NCBI RefSeq assembly: GCF_000716785.1
Contig: NZ_JNYY01000001.1
Coordinates: forward strand, 186,001 to 250,000
Source: Amycolatopsis vancoresmycina
Lineage (GTDB): Bacteria; Actinomycetota; Actinomycetes; Mycobacteriales; Pseudonocardiaceae
Length of the DNA stretch: 64,000 bases
Direction of reading: 5' to 3'
Shown here piece by piece: positions 9,133-18,000 of the stretch. How positions within the stretch are numbered: the first letter of the stretch is position 1; each line of letters opens with the position of its first letter. The translations under genes were made by a program, and so were the position numbers. The notes beneath the pieces were generated by a model, which ran no database searches, had not been told where the DNA came from, and saw nothing but the letters and a program-made list of their open reading frames with translations.

Positions 9133-10077
9133 TCACGGGCGGTCGGTCAGGTACCCGCCCATCGTCTTGAAGTACTCGGCCGCGGGCAGGTCGGTCCCGT
9201 CGGCGGTCCGGACGCGCTCGACGAGCAGCCCGGGTGACTGCCCGCGGCGGGCGTCCGGACCGGCGACGACCACCACGCCGTCGCCCTCGCGGATGAAGAT
9301 CCGGCCCGGCGTGCCGCCGTAGTTCCCCCGCGACACGGACGCCTTCAGGATCCGCAGCTCCTCGCCGCGGTGGTAGGCGAACGCGTTCGGGTACGGGTCG
9401 GACAGCGCGCGCACGAACCGCTCGAGGTCGGCGGGCGGCAGCGTCCAGTCGATCAGGCTGTCCCGCTTGGCGCGCTTGTGGAAAAAGCTGGCCTTCGAGC
9501 GGTCCTGCGGCACCGGCGTGTACCCGGTCTCGATCAGCGAGATGGCTTCGGCGGTGATCGGCGCGATGAGGTCGACCGTGCGGTGGAAGAGATCCGTCGT
9601 GGTGTCGGCCGGGCCGACCGGGATCGCGCGCTGCAGCACGACGTCGCCGGCGTCGAGCTCGCCGTCCATCAGGTGGGCGGTGACGCCGACCTCGGGCTCG
9701 CCGTTGATCATCGCCCAGATGAGCGGCGAGAAGCCCGCGTACGCCGGCAGCAGCGAGTCGTGGATGTTCAGGGTGCCGTGGCGCGGCAGCTCGAAGATCT
9801 CCGGCGGCAGCCAGGTGCGCCAGTTGTTCGCCACGATCAGGTCGAGGTCCGCGGCCTTGAGCTCGGCCAGCAGTTCGGCGTCGTCCGGGCGGGTGCGCAG
9901 CAGGACGCGGATGGCGTGCTCGGCGGCGAGGTCGGCGACCGAGTCGGCCCAGATCCGCTCGTAGGCGTGGTCGCTCTTCGGGTGGGTGACCACGAGGGCG
10001 ACCTCGTGACCGGCGTCGATGAGCGCCTGGAGGGTCCGGTGCCCCCAGGTCTGGTAGCCGAACATCGCCACGCGCAT
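9133..10077 (-). CDS. Formyltransferase, probable N5-hydroxyornithine formyltransferase for siderophore
   Basis: A 314-residue protein of the methionyl-tRNA formyltransferase fold. The catalytic triad of the family is present: Asn104 and His106 in NIHDSLLP, and Asp142 in LDAGD. The N-terminal Rossmann-like part binds formyl-tetrahydrofolate. Its position, divergent from an ornithine N5-monooxygenase behind shared iron boxes, matches the coelichelin-type arrangement in which such an enzyme formylates N5-hydroxyornithine. It is therefore called a siderophore tailoring enzyme rather than the housekeeping Fmt. The C-terminal oligonucleotide-binding-like part is short. Iron repression is expected from the boxes at 10125-10163. 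Confidence 0.85.
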   Translation of the reverse strand: MRVAMFGYQTWGHRTLQALIDAGHEVALVVTHPKSDHAYERIWADSVADLAAEHAIRVLLRTRPDDAELLAELKAADLDLIVANNWRTWLPPEIFELPRHGTLNIHDSLLPAYAGFSPLIWAMINGEPEVGVTAHLMDGELDAGDVVLQRAIPVGPADTTTDLFHRTVDLIAPITAEAISLIETGYTPVPQDRSKASFFHKRAKRDSLIDWTLPPADLERFVRALSDPYPNAFAYHRGEELRILKASVSRGNYGGTPGRIFIREGDGVVVVAGPDARRGQSPGLLVERVRTADGTDLPAAEYFKTMGGYLTDRP

Positions 10078-10124
10078 TCGAGAGTGCCTTTCATGGTCGG
10101 GGGACGAACATCACCACGAACGTA

Positions 10125-10163
10125 CTAGGCGAGGCTCGCCTAAGTTAGGTTAGGGTTCCCTGA
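10125..10163. promoter_or_regulatory. Two adjacent IdeR/DmdR-type iron boxes in a divergent promoter
   Basis: CTAGGCGAGGCTCGCCTAA (10125-10143) contains a perfect dyad, TAGGCGAG-G-CTCGCCTA. TTAGGTTAGGGTTCCCTGA (10145-10163) follows one base later and agrees at its left half with the IdeR consensus TTAGGTTAGGCTAACCTAA. They lie between the divergent formyltransferase and ornithine monooxygenase genes, so one iron-loaded repressor could shut both. Confidence 0.85.
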
Positions 10164-10191
10164 ACCGTACCGGAGCGCGCGAGGGAGCAAC

Positions 10192-11490
10192 ATGACTGCA
10201 GAGGTCCCGATCTACGACATCGTCGGCGTGGGCTTCGGGCCGTCGAACCTCGCGCTCGCGATCGCCCTCGCCGAGCACAACACCGGCCAGGGGGAGCCGG
10301 TGACCGCGCACTTCCTCGAGCGGCAGCCCCGGTTCGGCTGGCACCGGGGGATGCTCATCGACACGGCGACGATGCAGGTGTCGTTCCTGAAGGACCTCGT
10401 CACCATGCGGAACCCGACCAGCGAGTTCAGCTTCCTCAACTACCTGCACGCGGCCGGCAGGCTGGTCGACTTCATCAACCACAAGAACCTCTTCCCGCTG
10501 CGGGTCGAGTTTCACGACTACTTCGAGTGGGCGGCCGCGAAGGTCGACGACGTCGTCTCGTACGGCACCGAGGTCGTCTCGGTGACGCCGGTGTACGACG
10601 GCCCGGAAGTGGCCTACTTCGACGTCGGTGCGTCCGACGGTTCGGTGCTGCGGGCGCGGAACCTGGTGGTGGGCACCGGGCTGCGGCCGCAGCTGCCCGA
10701 CGGCGTCACGGCCGGGCCGCGGATCTGGCACAACAGCGAGCTGCTGTTCCGCGTGGACGCCCTGCGCGAGGCCGGCCCGAAGCGGTTCGTCGTGGTCGGG
10801 GCCGGCCAGAGCGCAGCCGAGGTCGCCGCGTTGCTGCACGACGAGTTCCCGCGCGCCGAGGTGTGCGCGGTGTTCGCGCGCTACGGCTACAGCCCGGCCG
10901 ACGACAGCTCGTTCGCGAACCGCATCTTCGACCCGGAGGCGGTCGACCAGTTCTACCGCGCGGGCGAGCCGGTGAAGGACCGGCTGATGCGCTACCACGG
11001 CGCGACGAACTACTCGGCCGTCGACCTCGACCTGATCGACGAGCTGTACCGGCGGGTCTACCGCGAGAAGGTGCTGGGCGTGCAGCGGCTGCGGCTGTTC
11101 AACGTCTCGCGCCCGGCCGAGGTGACCGAGGCGGGAACGGTGACGGTCGAGTCGCTGACCACCGGCGAGCGCACGGTCCTCGAGGCGGACGCGGTCGTGT
11201 ACGCGACGGGCTACCGGCCCGCGGACCCGACGCCGCTGCTCGGCGAGCTGGGCGCGCACTGCCTGCGTGACGGCGAAGGCCGCCTCCGGGTCGAACGCGA
11301 CTACCGGCTGGTGACCGATGCGCCGGTGCGCGGCGGGATCTACCTGCAGGGCGGCACCGAGCACACGCACGGCATCACGTCGTCGCTGCTGTCGAACACC
11401 GCGGTGCGGGTGGGGGAGATCCTGGCGTCCGTTGTGGACCGCCGGGTGGTGGCCGAGCCGGCCGGGGAGTACGCGGTCAGCGCGCGCTGA
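10192..11490 (+). CDS. L-ornithine N5-monooxygenase (siderophore hydroxylase)
   Basis: A 432-residue flavoprotein of the SidA/PvdA/IucD family, which uses FAD, NADPH and oxygen to make N5-hydroxyornithine, the source of the hydroxamate groups. Visible motifs are the FAD dinucleotide motif GVGFGPSNLALA at residue 12, the NADPH motif VVGAGQSAAEVA near residue 203, and the C-terminal ATGYRP followed by the substrate loop with HGITSSLLSNTAVR. The ATG has GAGGGAG upstream. It is the first gene right of the double iron box. A hairpin terminator follows the stop. Confidence 0.95.
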   Translation: MTAEVPIYDIVGVGFGPSNLALAIALAEHNTGQGEPVTAHFLERQPRFGWHRGMLIDTATMQVSFLKDLVTMRNPTSEFSFLNYLHAAGRLVDFINHKNLFPLRVEFHDYFEWAAAKVDDVVSYGTEVVSVTPVYDGPEVAYFDVGASDGSVLRARNLVVGTGLRPQLPDGVTAGPRIWHNSELLFRVDALREAGPKRFVVVGAGQSAAEVAALLHDEFPRAEVCAVFARYGYSPADDSSFANRIFDPEAVDQFYRAGEPVKDRLMRYHGATNYSAVDLDLIDELYRRVYREKVLGVQRLRLFNVSRPAEVTEAGTVTVESLTTGERTVLEADAVVYATGYRPADPTPLLGELGAHCLRDGEGRLRVERDYRLVTDAPVRGGIYLQGGTEHTHGITSSLLSNTAVRVGEILASVVDRRVVAEPAGEYAVSAR

Positions 11491-11500
11491 GGGCCGGTGC

Positions 11501-11527
11501 CCCGGCGGTCCGCTGCGGACCGCCGGG
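11501..11527. terminator. Hairpin terminator between convergent genes
   Basis: CCCGGCGGTCCG (11501-11512) pairs perfectly with CGGACCGCCGGG (11516-11527) around a 3-base loop, 11 bases after the monooxygenase stop and just before the stop of the convergent DinB gene. There is no U-tract, as is common in high-GC actinobacteria. It could act in both directions. Confidence 0.7.
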
Positions 11528-11534
11528 AACGCCG

Positions 11535-12020
11535 TCAGCCCGCGGTGATCTGTTCCCGCAGGATGTCGCCGTGGCCGGTGTGCCGGGCGAACTCTTCGAT
11601 CAGGAACAGGTAGATGAACCGCAGGCTGACCTCGCCGACCACCGGGTGCGTCCACCGGTCGTCCAGTGAGAAGCCCGCCGCGATTTCGCGGGAGCGGGCG
11701 CTCGCGCGCTCGTACTCCGCGATCACGTCGGCCACCGTCTCGTCGTCGGCCACCGCGAAACTCGCGTCGCCCGGGGTCGACGGGCCGTCGATCTCGGTCT
11801 CGCCCAGACCCGCGACCAGCCACTGGAACCAGCGGCGTTCGGCGACGGCGGCGTGTTTGACCAAGGCGATCGGCGTGGTCAGTGACGAAACCAGGCGGCG
11901 GCGGGCGTCGGCTTCCGGCAGGCCTCGCGCGTTCTCCACCAGGGCGAGGCGGTTGCGGTCGAGCATGGCTTCCAGGAGCTCACGCTCGGTGCCGACGGTC
12001 TTTTCGGGCAGCGCATACAT
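11535..12020 (-). CDS. DinB-family protein (DUF664)
   Basis: A 161-residue four-helix protein of the DinB/DUF664 group, whose members include mycothiol-dependent metal enzymes and many uncharacterised ones. The family's metal-site pattern is seen as LVKHAAVAERRWFQWL near residue 60 and FARHTGHGDILREQ at the C-terminus, giving three histidines. The ATG at 12020 begins MYALPEKTVGTER; the open frame extends further upstream but only as antisense of the transporter gene. It lies inside the siderophore locus but no role in iron uptake is shown. A second DinB protein is at 39538. Confidence 0.85.
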   Translation of the reverse strand: MYALPEKTVGTERELLEAMLDRNRLALVENARGLPEADARRRLVSSLTTPIALVKHAAVAERRWFQWLVAGLGETEIDGPSTPGDASFAVADDETVADVIAEYERASARSREIAAGFSLDDRWTHPVVGEVSLRFIYLFLIEEFARHTGHGDILREQITAG

Positions 12021-12040
12021 GCCTTCAGCTTGCCGGAGAA

Positions 12041-12850
12041 TCAGCCCTGGTGCACCGGTGCCGGGTGGTGGCGGCTGATCGGGATCACCATCGGCGTCCC
12101 GCTCACCGGGTCCGGCGTCACCTGGCAGCGCACGTCGAAGACCTCGTCCACCAGTTCCTCGGTGATCACCGACGCCGGCTCGCCGGACGCCACCACCCGG
12201 CCCGCCTTCATCGCGATCACGTGGTCGGCGTAGCGGCACGCCTGCGGGAGGTCGTGCAGCACCATGACCACCGTGCGGCCTTCGCCGCGGTTGAGGTCGA
12301 CGACCAGGTCCAGTACGTCGATCTGGTGCGCCAGGTCCAGGTACGTCGTCGGCTCGTCGAGCAGCAGCACCGGCGTGCCCTGCGCGACCGCCATCGCGAT
12401 CCACGCGCGCTGCCGCTGGCCGCCGGACAGCTCGTCCACCGGGCGGTCGGCCAGGTCGGTCAGCGACGTCGCTTCCAGGGCCGCGCGCACCGCGTCTTCG
12501 TCCGATGTGGACCACTGGCGCCACCAGCTCTGGTGCGGGGCGCGGCCGCGGCCGACGAGGTCGGCCACCGTCATGCCCTCCGGCGCCACCGGGGACTGCG
12601 GGAGGATGCCCAGCTGCCGGGCGACCTGGCGGGTCGGCAGGTCGTGGATCGAGCGGCCGTCGAGGTACACCCCGCCCGCCTTCGGCGTGAGCAGCCGGGC
12701 CAGCGTGCGCAGCAGCGTCGACTTCCCGCACGCGTTCGCCCCGACGATCGCGGTGATCGCGCCGGCCGGGATGTCGAGGTCGAGGCCGTCGATGACGACC
12801 CGGTCGTCGTAGGCGACGCGCAGGTCCTGCACGCGCAGGGACGGTGTCAT
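12041..12850 (-). CDS. Iron-siderophore ABC importer, ATP-binding protein (FecE type)
   Basis: A 269-residue ATPase. It has Walker A GANACGKST (an Ala-Cys pair in place of the more usual Gly-Ser or Ala-Gly, core lysine kept), signature LSGGQRQRAWIAMA, Walker B VLLLDEPTTYLD and the switch histidine in VLHDLPQA. LDEPTTYLD and the surrounding wording are typical of ferric-siderophore uptake ATPases. It is the last of three minus-strand genes with the two FecCD-type permeases; only 4 bases separate it from the upstream permease gene. It drives import of the ferri-siderophore made by the neighbouring NRPS. Confidence 0.93.
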   Translation of the reverse strand: MTPSLRVQDLRVAYDDRVVIDGLDLDIPAGAITAIVGANACGKSTLLRTLARLLTPKAGGVYLDGRSIHDLPTRQVARQLGILPQSPVAPEGMTVADLVGRGRAPHQSWWRQWSTSDEDAVRAALEATSLTDLADRPVDELSGGQRQRAWIAMAVAQGTPVLLLDEPTTYLDLAHQIDVLDLVVDLNRGEGRTVVMVLHDLPQACRYADHVIAMKAGRVVASGEPASVITEELVDEVFDVRCQVTPDPVSGTPMVIPISRHHPAPVHQG

Positions 12851-12854
12851 CTTC

Positions 12855-13913
12855 TCAGCCTCCGGAGCCGGATCGGTTGGCCCTGGCCAGCAGCCAGAGC
12901 AGCAGCGGGGCGCCGAGCGCGCCGGTCACGATGCCGACCGGCAGCGGGGACGCCGTGAGGGAACGGGCCACGATGTCGCTGCCCAGCACCACGACCGCGC
13001 CGGTCAGCGCGGACGCCGTCAGCGGCGGGGACGCCTGGCGCGCCAGGCGTTGCGCGATCTGCGGTGCGGTCAGCGCGACGAACGAGACCGGGCCCGCGGA
13101 CGCCGTCGCGAAGGCGACCAGCCCGGCGCCGGAGAGCAACAGCCCCAGCCGCACCGGCTGCACCGGCGTGCCCAGCCCGGCCGCCACGTCGTCGCCGAGC
13201 TGCAGGGTGCGCATCCACCGGGACAGGGCCAGCACGAGCGGCAGCAGCACGGCCAGCGCGCACGCCAGCGGGACGACGTGCTCCCAGCCGCGGTTGGCGA
13301 GGTTGCCGACGAGCCAGCCGATCGACGCCTGGGCCTCGGTGATCTGCGCGCGGCTGAGCAGGTAGTCGGTCAGGCTGGTGCACATCGCGAAGATCCCGAT
13401 GCCGACCAGGATGATCCGGTAGCCGGTGGTGCCGCGCCGCCACGCGAGGACGTACACGAGCAGCCCGGCCAGCAGGCCGCCCAGCAGGCCGAGCGTGGTG
13501 GTGCCGAGCCCGCCGCCGAAGCCGAAGGAGATCCCGGCGACGACGGCCGTGGCCGCGCCCGCGTTGATCCCGATCATGTCCGGGCTGGCCAGGGGATTGC
13601 GCGTGACCGTCTGGAACACCGCGCCGGACGCGCCGAACGCGAGCCCGGCCAGCAGCCCGGTGAGCGCCCGCGGCAGCCGCAGCTCCTGCACGATGTAGCC
13701 GGTCCCGCTGTCACCGCCGCCGAACACCGCGGCCAGGACGTCGGACACGCTCAGCGGCACGTCACCGATCGTCATGCCCCAGCAGAACAACGCGAACGCC
13801 AGCCCGGCAAGCACCAGCGAGACGGCCGGCAGCCGCAGCCGGACCTGCCCGGACACCGCGGGTTTCGCGAGGCGGAAGGTGATGCGGCCGCGCCGCACCT
13901 GCAGCACGCTCAT
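12855..13913 (-). CDS. Iron-siderophore ABC importer permease (FecD type)
   Basis: A 352-residue protein with about ten hydrophobic helices and the family motifs LRLPRALTGLLAGLAFGASG, TRNPLASPDMIGINAGA, and GPVSFVALTAPQIAQRLAR near the C-terminus. The ATG at 13913 shares one base with the upstream permease's TGA (TGATG), so it is translated by coupling. It pairs with the next permease to form the channel for ferric siderophore. Confidence 0.93.
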   Translation of the reverse strand: MSVLQVRRGRITFRLAKPAVSGQVRLRLPAVSLVLAGLAFALFCWGMTIGDVPLSVSDVLAAVFGGGDSGTGYIVQELRLPRALTGLLAGLAFGASGAVFQTVTRNPLASPDMIGINAGAATAVVAGISFGFGGGLGTTTLGLLGGLLAGLLVYVLAWRRGTTGYRIILVGIGIFAMCTSLTDYLLSRAQITEAQASIGWLVGNLANRGWEHVVPLACALAVLLPLVLALSRWMRTLQLGDDVAAGLGTPVQPVRLGLLLSGAGLVAFATASAGPVSFVALTAPQIAQRLARQASPPLTASALTGAVVVLGSDIVARSLTASPLPVGIVTGALGAPLLLWLLARANRSGSGG

Positions 13914-14950
13914 CAGGACTCCACCAGCTTGCGGCGGCGGACCAGCCAGATGAAGCAGGGGGCGCCGAGGAAGGCGACGATCACGCCGGCGCGGACCTCG
14001 CCGGGCCGCGCCATGACGCGGCCGAGGATGTCGGCGGCCAGCAGCAGGCACGGGGCGAGGACCGCGGTGTAGGGCAGCAGCCAGCGGTGGTCGGGTCCGA
14101 TGACGAACCGCACGGCGTGCGGGACGATCAGGCCGAGGAACACGATCGGGCCGGCAACCGCGACGGAAGCGCCGGTCAGCAGCGTGACGGCCAGCGCGCC
14201 GCGCAGCCGCAGCGGGCCGAGCCGCCGTCCGAGGGCGACCGCGACGTCGTCGCCGAGCGCGAGGCTGTTCAGCGCGGGCCCGCTCGCGATCGCCAGCACC
14301 ACGCCGGCGAGCAGGAACGGCAGGACCCGCAGGATCGAGCCGCTGTCGACCCCGGCGAGCGAACCGGCCGACCAGAACCGGTACCGGTTGAGCGCCACCG
14401 GGTCCGAGAGCACCATCGCGCTGGTGAACGACCCGAGCAACGCCGTGACCGCGGCCCCGGCGAGGGCGAGCTTGACCGGGCTCGAGCCGTTGCGGCCGCG
14501 GGTGCCGAGGAAGTAGACGACCGCGGTCGCGGCGAGCGCACCGGCGAAGGCGAACCAGATGTAGCCGTAGAGGGACCCGACGCCGAGCACGGTGATCGAG
14601 AAGACGATGGCGAATGCGGCCCCGGCGCTGATCCCGAGCAGGCCGGGTTCGGCCAGCGGGTTGCGGGTCAGCGCCTGCATCACCGTCCCGGCCAGGCCCA
14701 GCGCGGCGCCGACGAGCACCGCCAGGAGGGTCCGCGGGATCCGGACACTGTGGATGATCACCGCGTCGGCCGAGCCGTCGTCGTGCCAGAGCACCTGCCA
14801 GACGGCGCCGAACGAAATCTCCTTGGACCCCAGCCAAACGCTCAGCAGGCACAGGAAAACGAGGACGGCGAGGGCGGCCAGGAGCCCCAGTGCGCGGCCC
14901 GTGTGTGGCGGGCGTCGCTTGAGAGCGATCCCTCCGGGGTCTGTTCGCAC
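13913..14950 (-). CDS. Iron-siderophore ABC importer permease (FecC type)
   Basis: A 345-residue FecCD-family permease, with about nine or ten membrane spans and the motifs VRIPRTLLAVLVGAALGLAG, TRNPLAEPGLLGISAGA and GLIVPHAVRFVIG. The GTG at 14950 has GGAGGTG five bases upstream, a strong site that fixes the start. It is the first gene of the importer operon, divergent from the NRPS. The iron box at 14974-14992 lies about 24 bp before the start, so repression by iron-loaded IdeR/DmdR is expected. Confidence 0.93.
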   Translation of the reverse strand: MRTDPGGIALKRRPPHTGRALGLLAALAVLVFLCLLSVWLGSKEISFGAVWQVLWHDDGSADAVIIHSVRIPRTLLAVLVGAALGLAGTVMQALTRNPLAEPGLLGISAGAAFAIVFSITVLGVGSLYGYIWFAFAGALAATAVVYFLGTRGRNGSSPVKLALAGAAVTALLGSFTSAMVLSDPVALNRYRFWSAGSLAGVDSGSILRVLPFLLAGVVLAIASGPALNSLALGDDVAVALGRRLGPLRLRGALAVTLLTGASVAVAGPIVFLGLIVPHAVRFVIGPDHRWLLPYTAVLAPCLLLAADILGRVMARPGEVRAGVIVAFLGAPCFIWLVRRRKLVES

Positions 14951-14973
14951 CGCACCTCCGACTGGTACTGATT

Positions 14974-14992
14974 TTAGGTAAGGCTAACCGAT
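14974..14992. promoter_or_regulatory. IdeR/DmdR-type iron box for the importer operon
   Basis: TTAGGTAAGGCTAACCGAT matches the IdeR consensus TTAGGTTAGGCTAACCTAA at 16 of 19 positions by my count. It lies between the importer operon and the NRPS and could act on both promoters. Confidence 0.88.
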
Positions 14993-15023
14993 GGTACAGG
15001 AGTGCATCCTCACCATCCGTTTG

Positions 15024-15042
15024 TTAGGGTCACCTAAGTTAG
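15024..15042. promoter_or_regulatory. Second, weaker iron box before the NRPS start
   Basis: TTAGGGTCACCTAAGTTAG holds the half-sites TTAGG and CCTAA but with compressed spacing; about 12 of 19 positions fit the IdeR consensus. It lies 45 bp before the chosen NRPS start, between that start and the stronger box. Confidence 0.55.
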
Positions 15043-15086
15043 CGCCCCGGTCGGGGCGCCGTGAGCAGCGGGAGGCTGGTCTACCG

Positions 15087-18000
15087 GTGAGTAACGGTGA
15101 CGCTGTGCAGCAGGTGTCGAGGCTCGGTTTCTGGCGTGACCGCCTCGCCTCGGCGCCGAAGGAGCTGCCGCTGCCGACCGACCGGCCCCACCCAGCGGAG
15201 CCCGTCTTCGCCCGGCTGGACCGGCCACTGCCCGCCGCCGGCGAGCTGACCCTGCTGGCGGCGTTCACCGTGCTGTTGTCCCGTTACGCGGGAGCGGTGG
15301 ACGTCGTCGTCGGCATCGGCTCGCTGGTGCCCCTGCGGGTGGATCTGGGCGGGTCGCCCGGGTTCGCCGAAGTCGTGACGCGCGTGCGGGAGGCGCGGAA
15401 AGAAGCGCTGGCCCACGAGGTCCCGTTCGGGGACCTGGTCGCCGAGCTGGACCCCGAGCCCGGTCGCGGGGGAGCGCTGCTGGTCAACGTCGGTTTCGGT
15501 GCCGAGACGGACCTTCCGCTCGACCTGAACCTGACCGCGGACGGCGTGCGCTACCGCGCCGACGTCCTCGACGAGTCCACTGTGGACCGCATGCTCGACC
15601 ACCTCGCACACCTGCTCGCCGACGCGGCCGAGCGTCCACAGTGGCCGGTCGACCGGCTCGCCCTGATGACCGCGCCCGAGCGGCACGAGATCCTGGACGA
15701 CTGGAACGACACGGACCTCGCGACCCCGCCGGCCACGTTCCCGGAGCTGTTCGCGGCCCGCGTCCGCGAGAACCCGGACGCCGTCGCGCTGGTCTTCGAA
15801 GACGAAGAGCTGACCTACGCCGAATTGGACGCGCGCGCGAACCGGCTCGCCCACGTCTTGATCGGCCGCGGTGCCGGGCCGGAACGCGTGGTCGCGCTCG
15901 CGGTCCCGCGCTCGCTCGAGATGATCGTGGCCGAGCTCGCGGTGCTCAAGGCCGGTGCCGCCTACCTGCCGCTGGACCAGGACTACCCGGCCGAGCGGAT
16001 CGCGTTCATGGTGTCCGACGCCCGCCCGGTCTGCGTGGTCACCACGAGCGAGCTGGCCGGCCGGTTCGACGGTGATATCGTGCTGCTGGACGAAATCTCG
16101 TGGGGCCCGGCGCCGGACCCGGGCGTGGAGCTCGTCCCGGCCAACGCCGCCTACGTCATCTACACCTCCGGCTCCACCGGGCGGCCCAAGGGCGTCGTGG
16201 TCTCGCACGCGGGGGTCGCGAAGCTCGTCGCAACGCAGGCCGAGCGGTTCGGGGTCGGCCCGCACAGCCGGGTGCTGCAGTTCGCGTCGCCGAGTTTCGA
16301 CGTCGCCTTCTGGGACCTGTGCCTCGGGCTGCTTTCGGGCGGGCGCCTCGTGATCGTCCCGGCCGAACGCCGGGTGCCCGGCCCGGAACTGGCCGAGTAC
16401 GCGCACGCCCACGGCGTCGACTTCATGATCCTCCCGCCCGCCCTGCTCGCCGAGTTCCCGGACGACTGCGACCTGCCGCGGGACAGCGTGCTGCTGGCGG
16501 GCACCGAGCGCGTGTCGCCGGAGCTGGTCCGCCGCTGGGCGCCGGGCCGCCGGATGTTCAACGCCTACGGCCCGACCGAGGCCACGACCAACTCGACACT
16601 GGGCCTCTGCGACCCGCAGATCCCGCCGGGCTCGGCCGTCCCGATCGGCGTCCCGGACCCCGGCACCCGCGCCTACGTCCTGGACGCGCACCTCGCGGCG
16701 GTCCCGGTCGGCGTCGCCGGGGAGCTGTACCTCGCCGGATCCGGCCTGGCACGGGGATATCTCGGGCGGCCGGGGCTGACGGCGGAACGGTTCGTGGCCG
16801 ACCCGTTCGGTTCCGGCGGCCGCCTGTACCGGACCGGTGACCTGGTCAAGTGGCTGCCGGACGGCCGTCTGGTCTTCTTGGGCCGGGCCGACGACCAGGT
16901 CAAGATCCGCGGCTACCGGATCGAGCTCGGCGAGATCGAGTCCGTGCTCGCCGAGCACCCGCGGGTCGGGCAGTCGGTCGTCGTCGCGCAGGACGGGCAG
17001 CTGATCGCCTACGCCGTGCCGGTGCCCGACCGCGACCCGGCGGCCGAGCAGGGTCACGTCGCCGAATGGCACGACGTCCACGAGGAGATGCTCGCCGGTT
17101 CCCACGGCATCGAGGAGAACTTCGCGGGCTGGAACTCCAGCTACGACGGCGCCGAAATCCCCCTCGCCGAGATGCGCGAGTGGCACGCGGCCACGATCGA
17201 CCGGATCCGGGCGCTGCAGCCCAAACGGGTCCTGGAGATCGGCGTCGGCAGCGGCCTGATCCTGTCCCGGATCGCCCCGGACGCCGAAACCTACTGGGGT
17301 GTCGACCTTTCCGAGAGCGCCATCGAGAACGTCCGGCGCGAGGTTGCCGCGATGCCGGGGCTCGCGGGCAAGGTCCACCTGGCCGCCCGGCCCGCCCACG
17401 ACCTCGGGGAACTGCCCGGCTTCGACACGGTGATCATCAACTCGGTCGCCCAGTACTTCCCGAGCGCCGGCTACCTCGCCGAGGTCGTCAAGACCGCCGC
17501 GGGCGTTCTGGCGCCGGGCGGGACGATCTTCCTCGGCGACATCCGGAACCTGCGGTCCCTGCGGGCGTTCCGGACCGCCGTCGAGCTGCACCGCGGCCGC
17601 GCCGACGTCGCCGCGGTGGACCAGGCGATCGCCCGCGAGGGCGAGCTGGTCCTCGACCCGGACTTCTTCCCGGCGTTGGCCCGTGACCTCGACGGCTTCG
17701 GCGACGTCGACCTGTGGGTGAAGCGCGGCGCCGCGCACAACGAGCTGACCCGCCACCGCTACGACGTCGTCCTGCGGAAGGCACCCCGGCCCGAACCGGC
17801 CGAAGAGCCGGTCGTCGCGTTCGCGGATCTCGGGGCGGTGGAACGGTTCCTTGCCGCCGAGACGCCGGATCGGCTGCGCGTCACCGGCATCCCGGACGCC
17901 CGGCTGGCCGGGGAGCTGGCCGCGGTCCGCGCCCTGGACACCGGCGACGCCGAGGCGGCGCTGGCTGCCCTCGACGGTCGCGACGGCGTCGATCCCGAAG

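Noticed and set aside
5810..9136. 1108-codon minus-strand frame as an extended alpha-galactosidase
   Set aside because: The extra N-terminal 410 codons are antisense of the membrane protein gene; GH36 homology begins at the ATG at 7900.
11537..12731. 398-codon minus-strand frame joined to the DinB protein
   Set aside because: Only the last 161 codons resemble DinB; the rest is an alternative frame of the ABC ATPase gene on the same strand.
14991..15086. ATG at 14991 as NRPS start
   Set aside because: It overlaps the end of the strong iron box and places the second box inside the coding region; the GTG at 15087 has GGAGG upstream and begins just before the first recognisable domain.
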